A stretch of 59,052 bases of DNA, from NCBI RefSeq assembly GCF_001620365.2, contig NZ_LQMT02000019.1:269505-328556 (forward strand). Direction: 5' to 3'. Below, piece after piece: positions 43,111-51,129 of the stretch. Source of the stretch: Amycolatopsis keratiniphila subsp. keratiniphila. GTDB taxonomy: Bacteria; Actinomycetota; Actinomycetes; Mycobacteriales; Pseudonocardiaceae. The position numbers and the translations under genes were made by a program. The notes below the pieces were generated by a model, which made no database searches, had not been told where the DNA came from, and saw nothing but the letters and a program-made list of their open reading frames with translations. How positions within the stretch are numbered: the stretch's first letter is position 1; the number at the start of each line of letters is the position of its first letter.

Positions 43111-43146
43111 AACTTAGCTACAGAAGATACATTTTGTAGCTAAGTT
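43111..43146. promoter_or_regulatory. 36-bp perfect AT-rich dyad in the recombinase upstream region
   Basis: AACTTAGCTACA at 43111-43122 and TGTAGCTAAGTT at 43135-43146 are exact complements with a 12-base spacer. It lies about 240 bp before the recombinase GTG. Same total length as the dyad at 6054-6089 beside the first recombinase. Possible recombinase/accessory binding or crossover site. Confidence 0.65.
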
Positions 43147-43382
43147 CCGATCCTGCTCTCAGGCTCACCAAAAGAGCCTCGATCGCCCTGGAAACCGAGG
43201 CTGATCGGCCGCCCCGAAAACGCGTTTGCCGTTACCGCCGGTAACACCGTCGGTCGGTCATGTCGGAACGCCACCCCGTTTCGTCACGGTGACGATGGGG
43301 CTCGGTTCCTGCGTTCTCGTGTGCCTGGCACAACCACTACGGTGATCCGCATGATCGACCGGAGCCCGGAGGGCAGCCGACA
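43147..43382. other. Noncoding stretch before second recombinase
   Basis: No gene is seen. Base composition returns to GC-rich. It contains two small perfect palindromes, GTTACCGCCGGTAAC (43231-43245) and CGTCACGGTGACG (43282-43294), which could be further protein-binding sites for the divergent promoters. Confidence 0.5.
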
Positions 43383-44621
43383 GTGAAGCTTCTGTCCGGC
43401 CTCGATTCCACCGCCGTCTCCCCCGGCGAAACCGCGGGAGACGGCGAAGTCTGGCCGGGAGTCGCGGATCCGGCCGGCCTGCTTTCCGGCATCACCGAGT
43501 GGCTGACCGGATACGGCAACCACCAGACCCGCCGCACCTACGCGGAAGGGCTGGGGCTGCCCGTGACCGCCGCCGACATCGGCGCCTGGCTGCGGCCACG
43601 AACCGGTGCACACGATCAGTGGGCTGAGGCAGTGGCCGACTACGCCCAGGCCGTCATCATCCCGCCGGCGGCCAAGTCGGCGGGCAGGACTGGACCTCCC
43701 CCCGCGAGCCGGGGCCGGTTACGGGCCTGCCATTGGCTGCGGTGGTGCGCGGCCAACGGGGTGGATCCGTCGGTGGCGACATCGGCACAGGTGAAGACGT
43801 GGCTGAGGGATCTGGAGTCGGCGGGCGCAGCGCCGTCGACGCGGGACCGGATGCTGGCGACGGTGAAGACCATGTACTCGTCACTGGCCGACACGGGTCT
43901 GGTGGCGGCCAATCCGGCAGCACTGGACCGGAGGCGGCTGGGGCTGACCGCGGCGGCGGCGAGCACGTCGGCGACGATCACCTTGACGACCCGGCAGGTC
44001 GCGGCATTGCACCAGGCGGCGGGAACACCGCGGCGGGGCGCGAGTGCCTGCGATGTCGCGCGCTCGGTCGCGATCGTCGCGTTGTTCACGCTCGGATTGC
44101 GGGTCAGCGAGCTGTGCGGGCTCGACGGCGCCGACCTGCACGTCACTCGCGGCCGGCGGGCACTTCGCGTACACGGTAAAGGCGGGAAGGTCCGCATCGT
44201 CTACCTGAGTGTGCCCGCCGAGCGCGCGCTGATGGACTATCTGGCGCTGCGCACGGACGGTACCGGGACAGAGGTAGTGACCGGTGCAGGCCGTCGCACC
44301 CGGAACTCGGACCTCCCCCTGCTGGTGACTCGTGGCGGACGCCGGTTCTCCCGGCAAGCGATCTGGCAGCTCCTTCGCCGTATCGCCGCGGCCGGCGGCC
44401 CGGACCTGGCCGACGTCGCCGAGGCGATGCACCCTCACGCACTACGGCACTTCTACGTGACCGCCGCGGTCGAGGCCGGAGCCTCGCTGGAACACGTGCA
44501 GGCCGACGTGGGGCATGCCAGCATCGACACCACCAGCGGCGTCTACGACCACGCGGCCCGCGACCCGGCGCGCAGCGCCGTCGACCTCGTCGCCGACGCC
44601 TGGCACGTCGACGGCGCCTGA
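43383..44621 (+). CDS. Tyrosine recombinase / integrase
   Basis: 412 aa from GTG 43383. N-terminal extension of about 110 residues with no clear family, then core-binding domain (LRACHWLRWCAANGVDPS to AANPAALDRRR) and catalytic domain: Arg in LGLRVSELCGLDG (about 240), KGGKVR, HALRHFYVTAAVE (about 352-355), VGHASIDTTSGVYDHA with His and the nucleophilic Tyr (about 387). All catalytic residues are present. It stops 10 bp before the convergent TetR gene. No phage or plasmid genes adjoin it, so it is either a domesticated recombinase or part of a small island with 41932-43044. Confidence 0.9.
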   Translation: MKLLSGLDSTAVSPGETAGDGEVWPGVADPAGLLSGITEWLTGYGNHQTRRTYAEGLGLPVTAADIGAWLRPRTGAHDQWAEAVADYAQAVIIPPAAKSAGRTGPPPASRGRLRACHWLRWCAANGVDPSVATSAQVKTWLRDLESAGAAPSTRDRMLATVKTMYSSLADTGLVAANPAALDRRRLGLTAAAASTSATITLTTRQVAALHQAAGTPRRGASACDVARSVAIVALFTLGLRVSELCGLDGADLHVTRGRRALRVHGKGGKVRIVYLSVPAERALMDYLALRTDGTGTEVVTGAGRRTRNSDLPLLVTRGGRRFSRQAIWQLLRRIAAAGGPDLADVAEAMHPHALRHFYVTAAVEAGASLEHVQADVGHASIDTTSGVYDHAARDPARSAVDLVADAWHVDGA

Positions 44622-44631
44622 CCTGATCCGG

Positions 44632-45210
44632 TCAGCCGAGAGACGCGCTCGCGGCTCGCAGTTCGTCGAGTGCCTTGAGCAGGTAGGTGGCGAAGTCGTC
44701 CTCGGGAGCGCGATCGCCTTCGGACCATTCGGCGTATCCCCGTTTGAAGGCGAGGACGCCGAGTTCGCTGGCGAGGGCGGCGGTCGGATCGGGCACGCCA
44801 CGGGCGACGAGGGCGGCGGTCATGGCGGCGGCGAGGCTGACGCTCTTGAGGGCGTCTCGTTCCTGAAGCTCGGCGCTCGCGGCGACCGCGGCCTTCAGCC
44901 GCGGGGCGATCTCCCGGCTCATCGGGCCCATCGCGGTCGACGCGCGGACGAGGCCCGACGCGACCGCCTCGAGCGGACTGGCTTCAGCGGCCGCCTCAGC
45001 GATCCCTTCGGCCAGTAGCCGGCTCAGCGTTTCCTGTCCGGCGACCAGCAGTTCGCGTTTGTCGGGGAAGTGCCGGAAGAAGGTGCTCTTGGTGACGCCC
45101 GCACGCTCGGCGATCTGCACGACCGTCGTGGCGTCGTACCCCTGCTCGGTGAACAGGTCGACGGCGGCCACGACGAGGCGTTCGCGCGCGTCCGGCTCCC
45201 ATCGGCCCAT
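44632..45210 (-). CDS. TetR-family repressor
   Basis: 192 aa. MGRWEPDARERLVVAAVDLFTEQGYDATTVVQIAERAGVTKSTFFRHFPDKRELLV is the HTH. The C-terminal domain is short and of the common type. Divergent from an epimerase-like gene at 45295, with two matching operators between. Confidence 0.93.
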   Translation of the reverse strand: MGRWEPDARERLVVAAVDLFTEQGYDATTVVQIAERAGVTKSTFFRHFPDKRELLVAGQETLSRLLAEGIAEAAAEASPLEAVASGLVRASTAMGPMSREIAPRLKAAVAASAELQERDALKSVSLAAAMTAALVARGVPDPTAALASELGVLAFKRGYAEWSEGDRAPEDDFATYLLKALDELRAASASLG

Positions 45211-45223
45211 GGGCCCATTCTAT

Positions 45224-45247
45224 GTGATGGGACTCTTGTCCCATCAC
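45224..45247. promoter_or_regulatory. TetR operator O1
   Basis: GTGATGGGAC and GTCCCATCAC, exact complements around TCTT. A second copy lies 33 bp away. It ends 14 bp before the TetR start codon, so it should give autorepression. Confidence 0.75.
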
Positions 45248-45256
45248 GCTGGTATG

Positions 45257-45280
45257 GTGATGAGACAAGAGTCCCATCAC
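45257..45280. promoter_or_regulatory. TetR operator O2
   Basis: GTGATGAGAC, spacer AAGA, GTCCCATCAC: the same 24-bp site with one mismatch in the left arm, 14 bp before the ATG of the epimerase-like gene. Confidence 0.75.
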
Positions 45281-45294
45281 TTACGGGAGAGCTC

Positions 45295-46182
45295 ATGCAC
45301 GTCTTCGTCACCGGCGGCACCGGCCTGATCGGGTCCGCCGTGGTCGCCGAACTACTCGGCAACGGGCACACCGTCCTGGCACTCGCCCGCTCCGAGGCCT
45401 CGGCTCAGGCCGTCTCCGTTGCCGGCGCCGAGCCGATCCGGGGAGGTCTGATCGATCTCGACGTCCTGCGGGCCGCCGCCACCCAGGCCGACGGCGTGAT
45501 CCATCTGGCCTTCGCCAACGACTTCAGCAGCCCCGAAGCCCTGGCGAGCGCGGTCGCCGAGGAAAGCGCCGCCCTAGCCGCTCTGGGCGAGGCGCTCGTC
45601 GGCACCGGCCGTCCTTTCGTGACCTGTTCGGGTACGCCCGCCACACCGGGCCGTGCCTCCACCGAGATCGACCCGATTCCGACCGACGGGCCGGTCGGCG
45701 GTCGCGGTCGCGCGGTCACCGGGGTCCTGGAACTGGCTTCACGCGGAGTCCGGAGCTCGGCAGTCCGCCTGCCGAGGACGGTCCACAACGAGGGCACAGG
45801 CGGGTTCGCCGGTGTACTGACCGGGATAGCGCGCCAGAGCGGTGTGTCGGGCTACCCGGGTGACGGCACCCAGCGGTGGCCCGCCGTGCACGCCCTCGAT
45901 GCCGCAGTGCTCTTCAGGCTCGCGCTGGAGAAGGCCGAAGCCGGTACCGCCTGGCACGCCGTGGCCGACGAGGGCGACCAGGTGCGCGACATCGCGGCGG
46001 TCATCGGCAGGCGCCTGGGGCTGCCCACCGAGTCCGTGCCGGTGGAAACCTACGGCCCCCTCGGCGTCATCTTCGCTGCTGACCAGCCTTCATCCAGCGC
46101 CCACACCCGCGAGGCGCTCGGTTGGACTCCACGGCACCCGAGCCTGCTGAAGGACCTGGAGAACATCCAGCCAACCGGCTAG
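45295..46182 (+). CDS. NAD-dependent epimerase/dehydratase-like protein
   Basis: 295 aa. MHVFVTGGTGLIGSAVVAELLGNGHTVLALARS binds NAD(P). It belongs to the extended SDR (atypical) group; the usual Tyr-Lys pair is not evident: the region after TCSGTPATPG has no YxxxK. Controlled by the divergent TetR through operators O1 and O2. Role unknown. Its stop codon overlaps that of the convergent methyltransferase. Confidence 0.88.
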   Translation: MHVFVTGGTGLIGSAVVAELLGNGHTVLALARSEASAQAVSVAGAEPIRGGLIDLDVLRAAATQADGVIHLAFANDFSSPEALASAVAEESAALAALGEALVGTGRPFVTCSGTPATPGRASTEIDPIPTDGPVGGRGRAVTGVLELASRGVRSSAVRLPRTVHNEGTGGFAGVLTGIARQSGVSGYPGDGTQRWPAVHALDAAVLFRLALEKAEAGTAWHAVADEGDQVRDIAAVIGRRLGLPTESVPVETYGPLGVIFAADQPSSSAHTREALGWTPRHPSLLKDLENIQPTG

Positions 46183-46886
46183 ACGGCCTCGAGGACGAAG
46201 AACAGGAAACTCAGGAAGGCGGTCTTGCCCGCGAGCTCCTCCGGGAAGCGTTCCCGCGCGCCCGGCGCCGGAGGCGGCTCGCTGACGACGGCCGTCCGGA
46301 AGCCCGCCGCGGTGAAGGCGTCGGTCATCGCGTGCAGCGGCCGGTGCCAGTACGTCAGCACGGCTTTCTGGCCGCCGAAGGTGTACTCGTCCGACCACTT
46401 CACGGTCTTGAAGTAGTCCGCTTCGGGGTCGATCAGCTTGTAGATGATCGGGTGGTTGACGGCCATGATCAGCCTGCCGCCGGGTTTCAGCACGCGCCGG
46501 ATCTCGGCCAGCGGCGCTGTCCAGTCTTCGAGATAGTGCAGGACGAGGGCGGCGATGACGTCGTCGAAGGCGCAGTCGGGGAAGGGCAGCGGCTTGCCGA
46601 TGTCGGCGATCCGCAGCGCCGCGTCGTCGCCGAGGCGTTTCCGGGCCAGCTCCAGCATTCTGGCGCTGGAGTCGAAGCCGGTCACGATGGCGCCCCGGTC
46701 ACGCAGTGCCTCGAACAGCGGGCCCGCGCCGCACCCGGCGTCGAGAATCCGCCGGCCGGTCACGTCGCCGGCGAGATCGAGGATCGCGGGCCTTGTGTAG
46801 TAAGCGTTGATCAGGCTGGCCTCGGTCTCGGCCGCGTAGGCCTCGGCGAAGGTGTCATAGTCGTTTTCGACGGGAGTGCTCGACAT
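46179..46886 (-). CDS. Class I SAM-dependent methyltransferase
   Basis: 235 aa from ATG 46886. RRILDAGCGAGPLFEALRDRGAIVTGFDSSARMLELA (SAM motif I) and DDVIAALVLHYLEDW are typical; the C-terminal NHPIIYKLIDPEADYFKTVKWSDEYTFGGQKAVLTYWHRPLHAMTDAFTAAGF matches a common family of small-molecule methyltransferases. Substrate unknown. Confidence 0.9.
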   Translation of the reverse strand: MSSTPVENDYDTFAEAYAAETEASLINAYYTRPAILDLAGDVTGRRILDAGCGAGPLFEALRDRGAIVTGFDSSARMLELARKRLGDDAALRIADIGKPLPFPDCAFDDVIAALVLHYLEDWTAPLAEIRRVLKPGGRLIMAVNHPIIYKLIDPEADYFKTVKWSDEYTFGGQKAVLTYWHRPLHAMTDAFTAAGFRTAVVSEPPPAPGARERFPEELAGKTAFLSFLFFVLEAV

Positions 46887-46958
46887 ACAGACCAATATGG
46901 CAGTCCTGTGGTGCCTTGCCAGAAGCTGCTTTCGCAACGCGCCACCCTCGCGTGCGGT

Positions 46959-47704
46959 TCAAGATTTCAGACTGCTCCCAAGGAGAGCGAGCAGCCGCTC
47001 CCAATGGCGTCGCGATCCGTCGGCGTCGAAGGCATCGGTGTCGGACATCGTGTACCCGTGGACGGTGCCGGGATAGATCTCGCAGCTGTACTCGACTCCG
47101 GCGGCGTCGAACGCGTGGCTGATCTCGGTGATCACCTCGGGTGTCATGTCGCCCTCGGCGAGGCCGAGGTGGACTTTCGCGGTGAGGCCCGGGATCTGCC
47201 GGTGCGGGCTGTCGGGTTGGTCGGTGACGAGGGCGCCCGGGTGGAAACCGGCGACGGCGGCGACCTGGTCGGGGTCGGCCGTCGCGGTGCGCATCGCGAG
47301 GACGGCGCCCAGGCAGTAGCCGATCGTGGCGACCGGTCCGGCGGCGACCTCGGGTTGAGTGGTGAGGAAGTCGAGGTACGCACGGGCGTCGCTCAGCACG
47401 CGTTCGGTGGTGTGTGCCTCGATGAGCGGCATGATCTGGCCGAACAGCTCGGGGCGGTGTTCGGCGGTGATGTGCTCGGGAAGGTCGAACACCGGCGCCG
47501 GTCGGTGCCGATAGAAGACATTGGGGACCAGGACGTAGTAGCCGTGATCGGCCAGTTCCCGGGCCATGTCCCACAGGACGGGGCGCGGGCCGAACGCATC
47601 CGGGTACAGCAGGACACCCGGATGCGTTCCGCCCTCGCCGGGATAGGCGGCGAAGGCGTCGGACTGGCCGTCGGGAGTGGGGATGCTCAGCGCGGTGGAG
47701 GGAA
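46959..47704 (-). CDS. Dienelactone hydrolase-family protein, start unclear
   Basis: About 248 aa. Alpha/beta fold with LLYPDAFGPRPVLWDMARELADHGYYVLVPN, nucleophile GYCLGA (Cys) and GTVHGYTM (His), the Cys-Asp-His triad of dienelactone hydrolases. No canonical start codon sits at the expected N-terminus: homologues should begin near IPSTALSIPTPDG, but this codon is ATT (47702-47704). The only in-frame canonical start is GTG 47814-47816, 68 bp inside the upstream gene, with an arginine-rich lead. So the start, or the integrity of the gene, is uncertain. Confidence 0.8.
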
Positions 47705-47748
47705 TGGCGGTGCTCGCTTTCTCGTCGACGTACCTCGAACGTAGACGA

Positions 47749-48525
47749 TCAAGCCCGGCTCGGGCGCAGCCGATCGGCCAGCCCGGCCGAGGCGAACGCG
47801 GCCTCCAACTCGGCACGGCCTTCGGTGAAGTGGTTCCAGCTGTCGATGTGCACCGGGACGACCGTCCGGGCGTCGAGGATGCGCGTCGCCTCGGCGGCCA
47901 AGGCGCTGTCGAGGACCAGCAGGGCGCCGTCGAAGACCGGCTTCAGACGCGGGGCCCCGGCGAAAAGCACGGCGGTGTCGACCGGCCCGAACCGATCCGC
48001 CACCTGCCGGACGACGTCGAGCGAGGCGTTGTCGCCACTGACGTAGACCGTCGGCAGGCCGTCGCCGGTGAGCACGAAGCCGACGACCTCGCCGGTGACC
48101 TTCTCCGCGCCGTTCGGTCCGTGGAGCGCGGGCGCGGCGGTCACGGTCACGACTCCCCCGCCCGGCCGGTCGAGTTCGACCGTCTCCCAGGTCTCCAGCC
48201 CTTTCGCGGTACCGCCGAGCCGTCCCGCGCCGCTGGGCGTGGTGAGCGTCAAAGGCACGTCCGCCAGCAGTTTCCGGCCGGAGTGATCGAGGTTGTCCGG
48301 GTGCTCGTCGTGGGAGAGCAGGACGGCGTCGACGCGGCCGAGGTCCGCGGGGTTCACTGAAGGCGGAGCGATCTTGGTGAGGCCGGGTCTCCCGTTGGGC
48401 CTTTCGTAGTCGCCCGGCTCGTCGAAGGTCGGGTCCGTCAGGAATCGCAGCCCGCCGTAGTCGATCAACGCGGTCGGCCCGCCGACGACCTGGACGGAGA
48501 GCTGGTCGCTGATCTGGTCCATCAT
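47749..48525 (-). CDS. Metallo-beta-lactamase-fold hydrolase (UlaG-like)
   Basis: 258 aa from ATG 48525. Metal site LLSHDEHPDNLD (HxxxxD type), later PALHGPNG and YVSGDNASLDVV (Asp), DSWNHFTEG. The family includes UlaG, a lactonase, and many unknown hydrolases. Divergent from the CGNR regulator; two identical-format 28-bp dyads lie between. Confidence 0.9.
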   Translation of the reverse strand: MMDQISDQLSVQVVGGPTALIDYGGLRFLTDPTFDEPGDYERPNGRPGLTKIAPPSVNPADLGRVDAVLLSHDEHPDNLDHSGRKLLADVPLTLTTPSGAGRLGGTAKGLETWETVELDRPGGGVVTVTAAPALHGPNGAEKVTGEVVGFVLTGDGLPTVYVSGDNASLDVVRQVADRFGPVDTAVLFAGAPRLKPVFDGALLVLDSALAAEATRILDARTVVPVHIDSWNHFTEGRAELEAAFASAGLADRLRPSRA

Positions 48526-48530
48526 TCACC

Positions 48531-48558
48531 TCACGGATAGGTAGGCTTCTTTCCGTGA
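48531..48558. promoter_or_regulatory. CGNR operator O1
   Basis: TCACGGA at 48531-48537 and TCCGTGA at 48552-48558, exact complements with 14 bases between. 6 bp from the start of the hydrolase gene. Confidence 0.65.
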
Positions 48559-48575
48559 GCAACACTATCGAGTTG

Positions 48576-48603
48576 TCACGGAAGACTGCAACTACTTCCG
48601 TGA
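48576..48603. promoter_or_regulatory. CGNR operator O2
   Basis: TCACGGAAG at 48576-48584 and CTTCCGTGA at 48595-48603; the inner seven-base arms again sit 14 bases apart. Centre is 45 bp from O1. It overlaps the preferred GTG start (48600) of the regulator. Confidence 0.65.
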
Positions 48604-49226
48604 GAGAACCCAACGCCTACCATGAGAACGTGGACGACACCGCTGCCCTACCTCCTGCCCCGGGCGCCGAGCAGTACGTCGCGCTGGCGCTCGCGAACAC
48701 CACGATCGCGCTGCCCGGCGGTCAGTTCACCGATCTGCTCGGCACTCCGGCCGCCGCGACGGACTGGCTCGCCGAACAGGGCCTTGCCCCGGTCGACGCC
48801 GGTCTACAGGAGATGTGCGCCGGGCTGGTCCGCTCGTTGCGTGAGCAGGTGCGGGTGCTGCTCGCGTCACGCTCCTGTTCGGCCCCGGCGCCGCAGAGCG
48901 CCCTCAACGCCATCAACGAGGCGCTGAGCAAGGCGCCCACCGCCGAGCTCCTGCGCTGGGACCCGGTCCGCGGGCTGTATCGCACCGCGTCGCATCCGAT
49001 CACCCAGATCGTCGAGCACGCGTTGGCGACACTCGCCGCCAACGCCGCGGACCTGGTGACCGGGCAGGACGCGGACCGGATCGCCGCCTGCGGCTCTCCG
49101 CCGTGCACCCGGTTCTTCCTGCGCAACGGGCGACGCCAGTGGTGCTCCGTACGCTGCGGCGACCGGGCCCGCGCCGCCCGCGCCTACGCCAGGCGTGCCC
49201 AGCCGGCGGACTCGTCTCAGCGGTAG
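48600..49226 (+). CDS. CGNR zinc-finger regulator
   Basis: 208 aa from GTG 48600; GTG 48555 or 48630 are alternatives, but 48555 would put operator O2 inside the gene. An N-terminal ABATE-like domain (VALALANTTIALPGGQFTDLLGTPAAATDWL) and a C-terminal CGNR finger CGSPPCTRFFLRNGRRQWCSVRCGDRARAARAYARR with four Cys ligands. These are predicted stress-linked regulators. The divergent hydrolase is the presumed target, besides itself. Confidence 0.9.
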   Translation: MREPNAYHENVDDTAALPPAPGAEQYVALALANTTIALPGGQFTDLLGTPAAATDWLAEQGLAPVDAGLQEMCAGLVRSLREQVRVLLASRSCSAPAPQSALNAINEALSKAPTAELLRWDPVRGLYRTASHPITQIVEHALATLAANAADLVTGQDADRIAACGSPPCTRFFLRNGRRQWCSVRCGDRARAARAYARRAQPADSSQR

Positions 49227-50350
49227 GACGCGAACCGCTCCAGCAACGGCTTCGGGGAGTCGTCGGCGAAGCAGAGGGCGAGGTTTTCGGCGGATTCCGT
49301 CGCCGAGGCCTCACTGCGCGGGAACAGGTCCGTCTCGTAGGCCTTGAGCGCGGCTTCGACGTCGCCGGGATGCGCGGCGAGGGCGAGGCCGAGTTCGGCG
49401 CCGTCGAGCATCGCGAGGTTGGCCCCCTCGCCGGCGAACGGCGACATCAGGTGAGCGGCGTCCCCGAGCAGGGTGACGCCGGGTACCCGATCCCAGCGGT
49501 GACCGATGGGCAGCGCGTGGATCAGCCGAGGGACCAGTTCGCCGTCGGCGTCGGTGATCAGGGCGCGCAGACCGGCGTCCCAGCCGTCGAAGTGGTCCAA
49601 TACGGCGGCCTTCGCGGCAACGGTGTCGCTGAAATCGATGGTGGAGATCCAGTCCTCGGCGATCTTGAGCGCGATGTACACGTGGAGGCTGCCGGTGCTG
49701 TCGTGATGCCCCAGCAACCCTTTGTTCCCACCGAGTGCGAAGAACATCCCGTCGCCGGCGAGCGCGGCGCTCGCGGGGTGGCGTTCCTTGGCGTCGTGCA
49801 GGTGGACATCGACGAAGGAGATGCCTTCGTAGGCCGGTTCGGCGTCGGAGATCAGGCGGCGGACCTTGGACCACGCGCCGTCGGCACCGATCAGCAGGTC
49901 CGTGGTGAACGACGTGCCGTCGGCAAGGGACACCTCGTGCCTGCCGTCGCCGAGCGGGCGTGCGCCGACGGTTTTGGCGCCCCAGCGCACCGTGCCCTCG
50001 GGCAGGGAGCCGAGCAGCAGATCGCGCAGGTCGCCTCGGGCGATTTCGGGACGGCCGCCGTCGCCGTCGTCTGTCTCGTCGAGGTGCACGACCGCGTGCC
50101 GGTCGATGATGCGCATGGCCTCGCCACCGGCGTGCACCAGCGCGCGGAATTCGTCATGGAGACCGGCGGCCCGCAGCGCGACCTGTCCGGAATCCTCGTG
50201 GATGTCAAGCATGCCGCCCTGTGCCCGGGCAGACGGCGACGCGTCGAGGTCGAAGACCGCGGCCTCGATGCCGTTGACGTGCAGAACGCGGGCCAGGGTG
50301 AGCCCGCTGAGGCCGGCGCCGATGATCGCGATGGGGTGGTGTGTGGTCAT
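49217..50350 (-). CDS. FAD-dependent monooxygenase (TetX-like)
   Basis: 377 aa from ATG 50350. GAGLSGLTLARVL binds FAD; LIGADGAWSKVRRL is the DG motif; GVTLLGDAAHLMSPFAGEGANLAMLDGAELG is the GD motif. By size and sequence closest to the TetX/class A flavin monooxygenase group, which hydroxylates aromatic or antibiotic substrates. Overlaps the TetR stop as ATGA, so the two form one operon; the regulator probably controls it. Confidence 0.9.
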   Translation of the reverse strand: MTTHHPIAIIGAGLSGLTLARVLHVNGIEAAVFDLDASPSARAQGGMLDIHEDSGQVALRAAGLHDEFRALVHAGGEAMRIIDRHAVVHLDETDDGDGGRPEIARGDLRDLLLGSLPEGTVRWGAKTVGARPLGDGRHEVSLADGTSFTTDLLIGADGAWSKVRRLISDAEPAYEGISFVDVHLHDAKERHPASAALAGDGMFFALGGNKGLLGHHDSTGSLHVYIALKIAEDWISTIDFSDTVAAKAAVLDHFDGWDAGLRALITDADGELVPRLIHALPIGHRWDRVPGVTLLGDAAHLMSPFAGEGANLAMLDGAELGLALAAHPGDVEAALKAYETDLFPRSEASATESAENLALCFADDSPKPLLERFASYR

Positions 50351-51021
50351 GTCGGGTTCCTTTCCGGCGGCAGGCCGGTGTGCGTGATTCCGGTGATCAG
50401 CACCTGCAATCCCCACGACATCCGCTGCTCGGGCCGACCGGTGAGCAGGTCGGCGGCGTGGGCGGCGATCTGGGGGTGGGTCGTCTCGTCGGCGTCCCGC
50501 ACGGCGCGGGTCAGCGCGTCCCAGTCGTCCTGCGATTCCTGCTCGGCGTGCTCGGCCGCGGTCGAGGTCGCGTGCTGCAGGAGGATGTCGATCCCCCAGG
50601 CGCGCCGGTCGGCGGGCACCTCGCCCTCGGCGAGCAGGGCGAGCAGGTTCTCGATCAGGCCGAGGTAGTTCTCACCACTCGGACGGGCGACCAGGGCGGA
50701 CAGCGCTAGACCGGGGTACTCCAGCAGCGTCGCGGTGTAGGCCGTGAGCAGCCGTTCGAGCCGGTCACGCCACGAGCCTTCGGCGGACGGCGGGGCGATG
50801 GTGCCGAGGAGTTCGTCGAGGATCGCCGCGTGCAGTTCCGCAGTGTTGCGGACGTAGACGTAGAGCGAGGCCGCGCCGGTGTCGAGTTCCTGCGCCAGCC
50901 GGCGCATCGTGAGCTTCCGCAGGCCTTCTTCGCGCAGGATCGAGACCGCGGCGGCGACGATGCCGTCGCGGGTCAGCGCGGGTTTGGCCGGTCGCTCCCG
51001 GCGGCTCATCTCAGGTGCCAT
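50347..51021 (-). CDS. TetR-family regulator
   Basis: 224 aa from ATG 51021. ALTRDGIVAAAVSILREEGLRKLTMRRLAQELDTGAASLYVYVRNTAELHAAIL is the HTH. The C-terminus resembles the TetR_C_1 type. First gene of a two-gene operon with the monooxygenase. A perfect palindrome operator lies directly upstream. Confidence 0.92.
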   Translation of the reverse strand: MAPEMSRRERPAKPALTRDGIVAAAVSILREEGLRKLTMRRLAQELDTGAASLYVYVRNTAELHAAILDELLGTIAPPSAEGSWRDRLERLLTAYTATLLEYPGLALSALVARPSGENYLGLIENLLALLAEGEVPADRRAWGIDILLQHATSTAAEHAEQESQDDWDALTRAVRDADETTHPQIAAHAADLLTGRPEQRMSWGLQVLITGITHTGLPPERNPT

Positions 51022-51030
51022 GCCTCCACT

Positions 51031-51050
51031 GTAACGAACATGTTCGTTAC
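51031..51050. promoter_or_regulatory. TetR operator, 20-bp perfect palindrome
   Basis: GTAACGAACATGTTCGTTAC is fully self-complementary. A weaker overlapping dyad CGAACAAGTTCG follows at 51050-51061. It starts 10 bp upstream of the TetR ATG. Confidence 0.75.
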
Positions 51051-51080
51051 GAACAAGTTCGCCGTGCCCGGAAACGACAA

Positions 51081-51107
51081 TGGCAGGGAGATCGACTCTC
51101 CCTGCCA
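51081..51107. promoter_or_regulatory. Palindrome upstream of the rox promoter
   Basis: TGGCAGGGAGA and its exact complement TCTCCCTGCCA flank TCGAC. It lies about 10 bp before a TATAAC -10 box (51117-51122) and so covers the -35 region of rox. It could be an operator or a transcription stop for the divergent gene's antisense side. Confidence 0.5.
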
Positions 51108-51129
51108 CTTCCAACGTATAACGCAGCTG

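Noticed and set aside
46928..46938. GCTTTCGCAAC as a fourth family-2 palindrome.
   Set aside because: Only the right arm is present; listed only as a half-copy.
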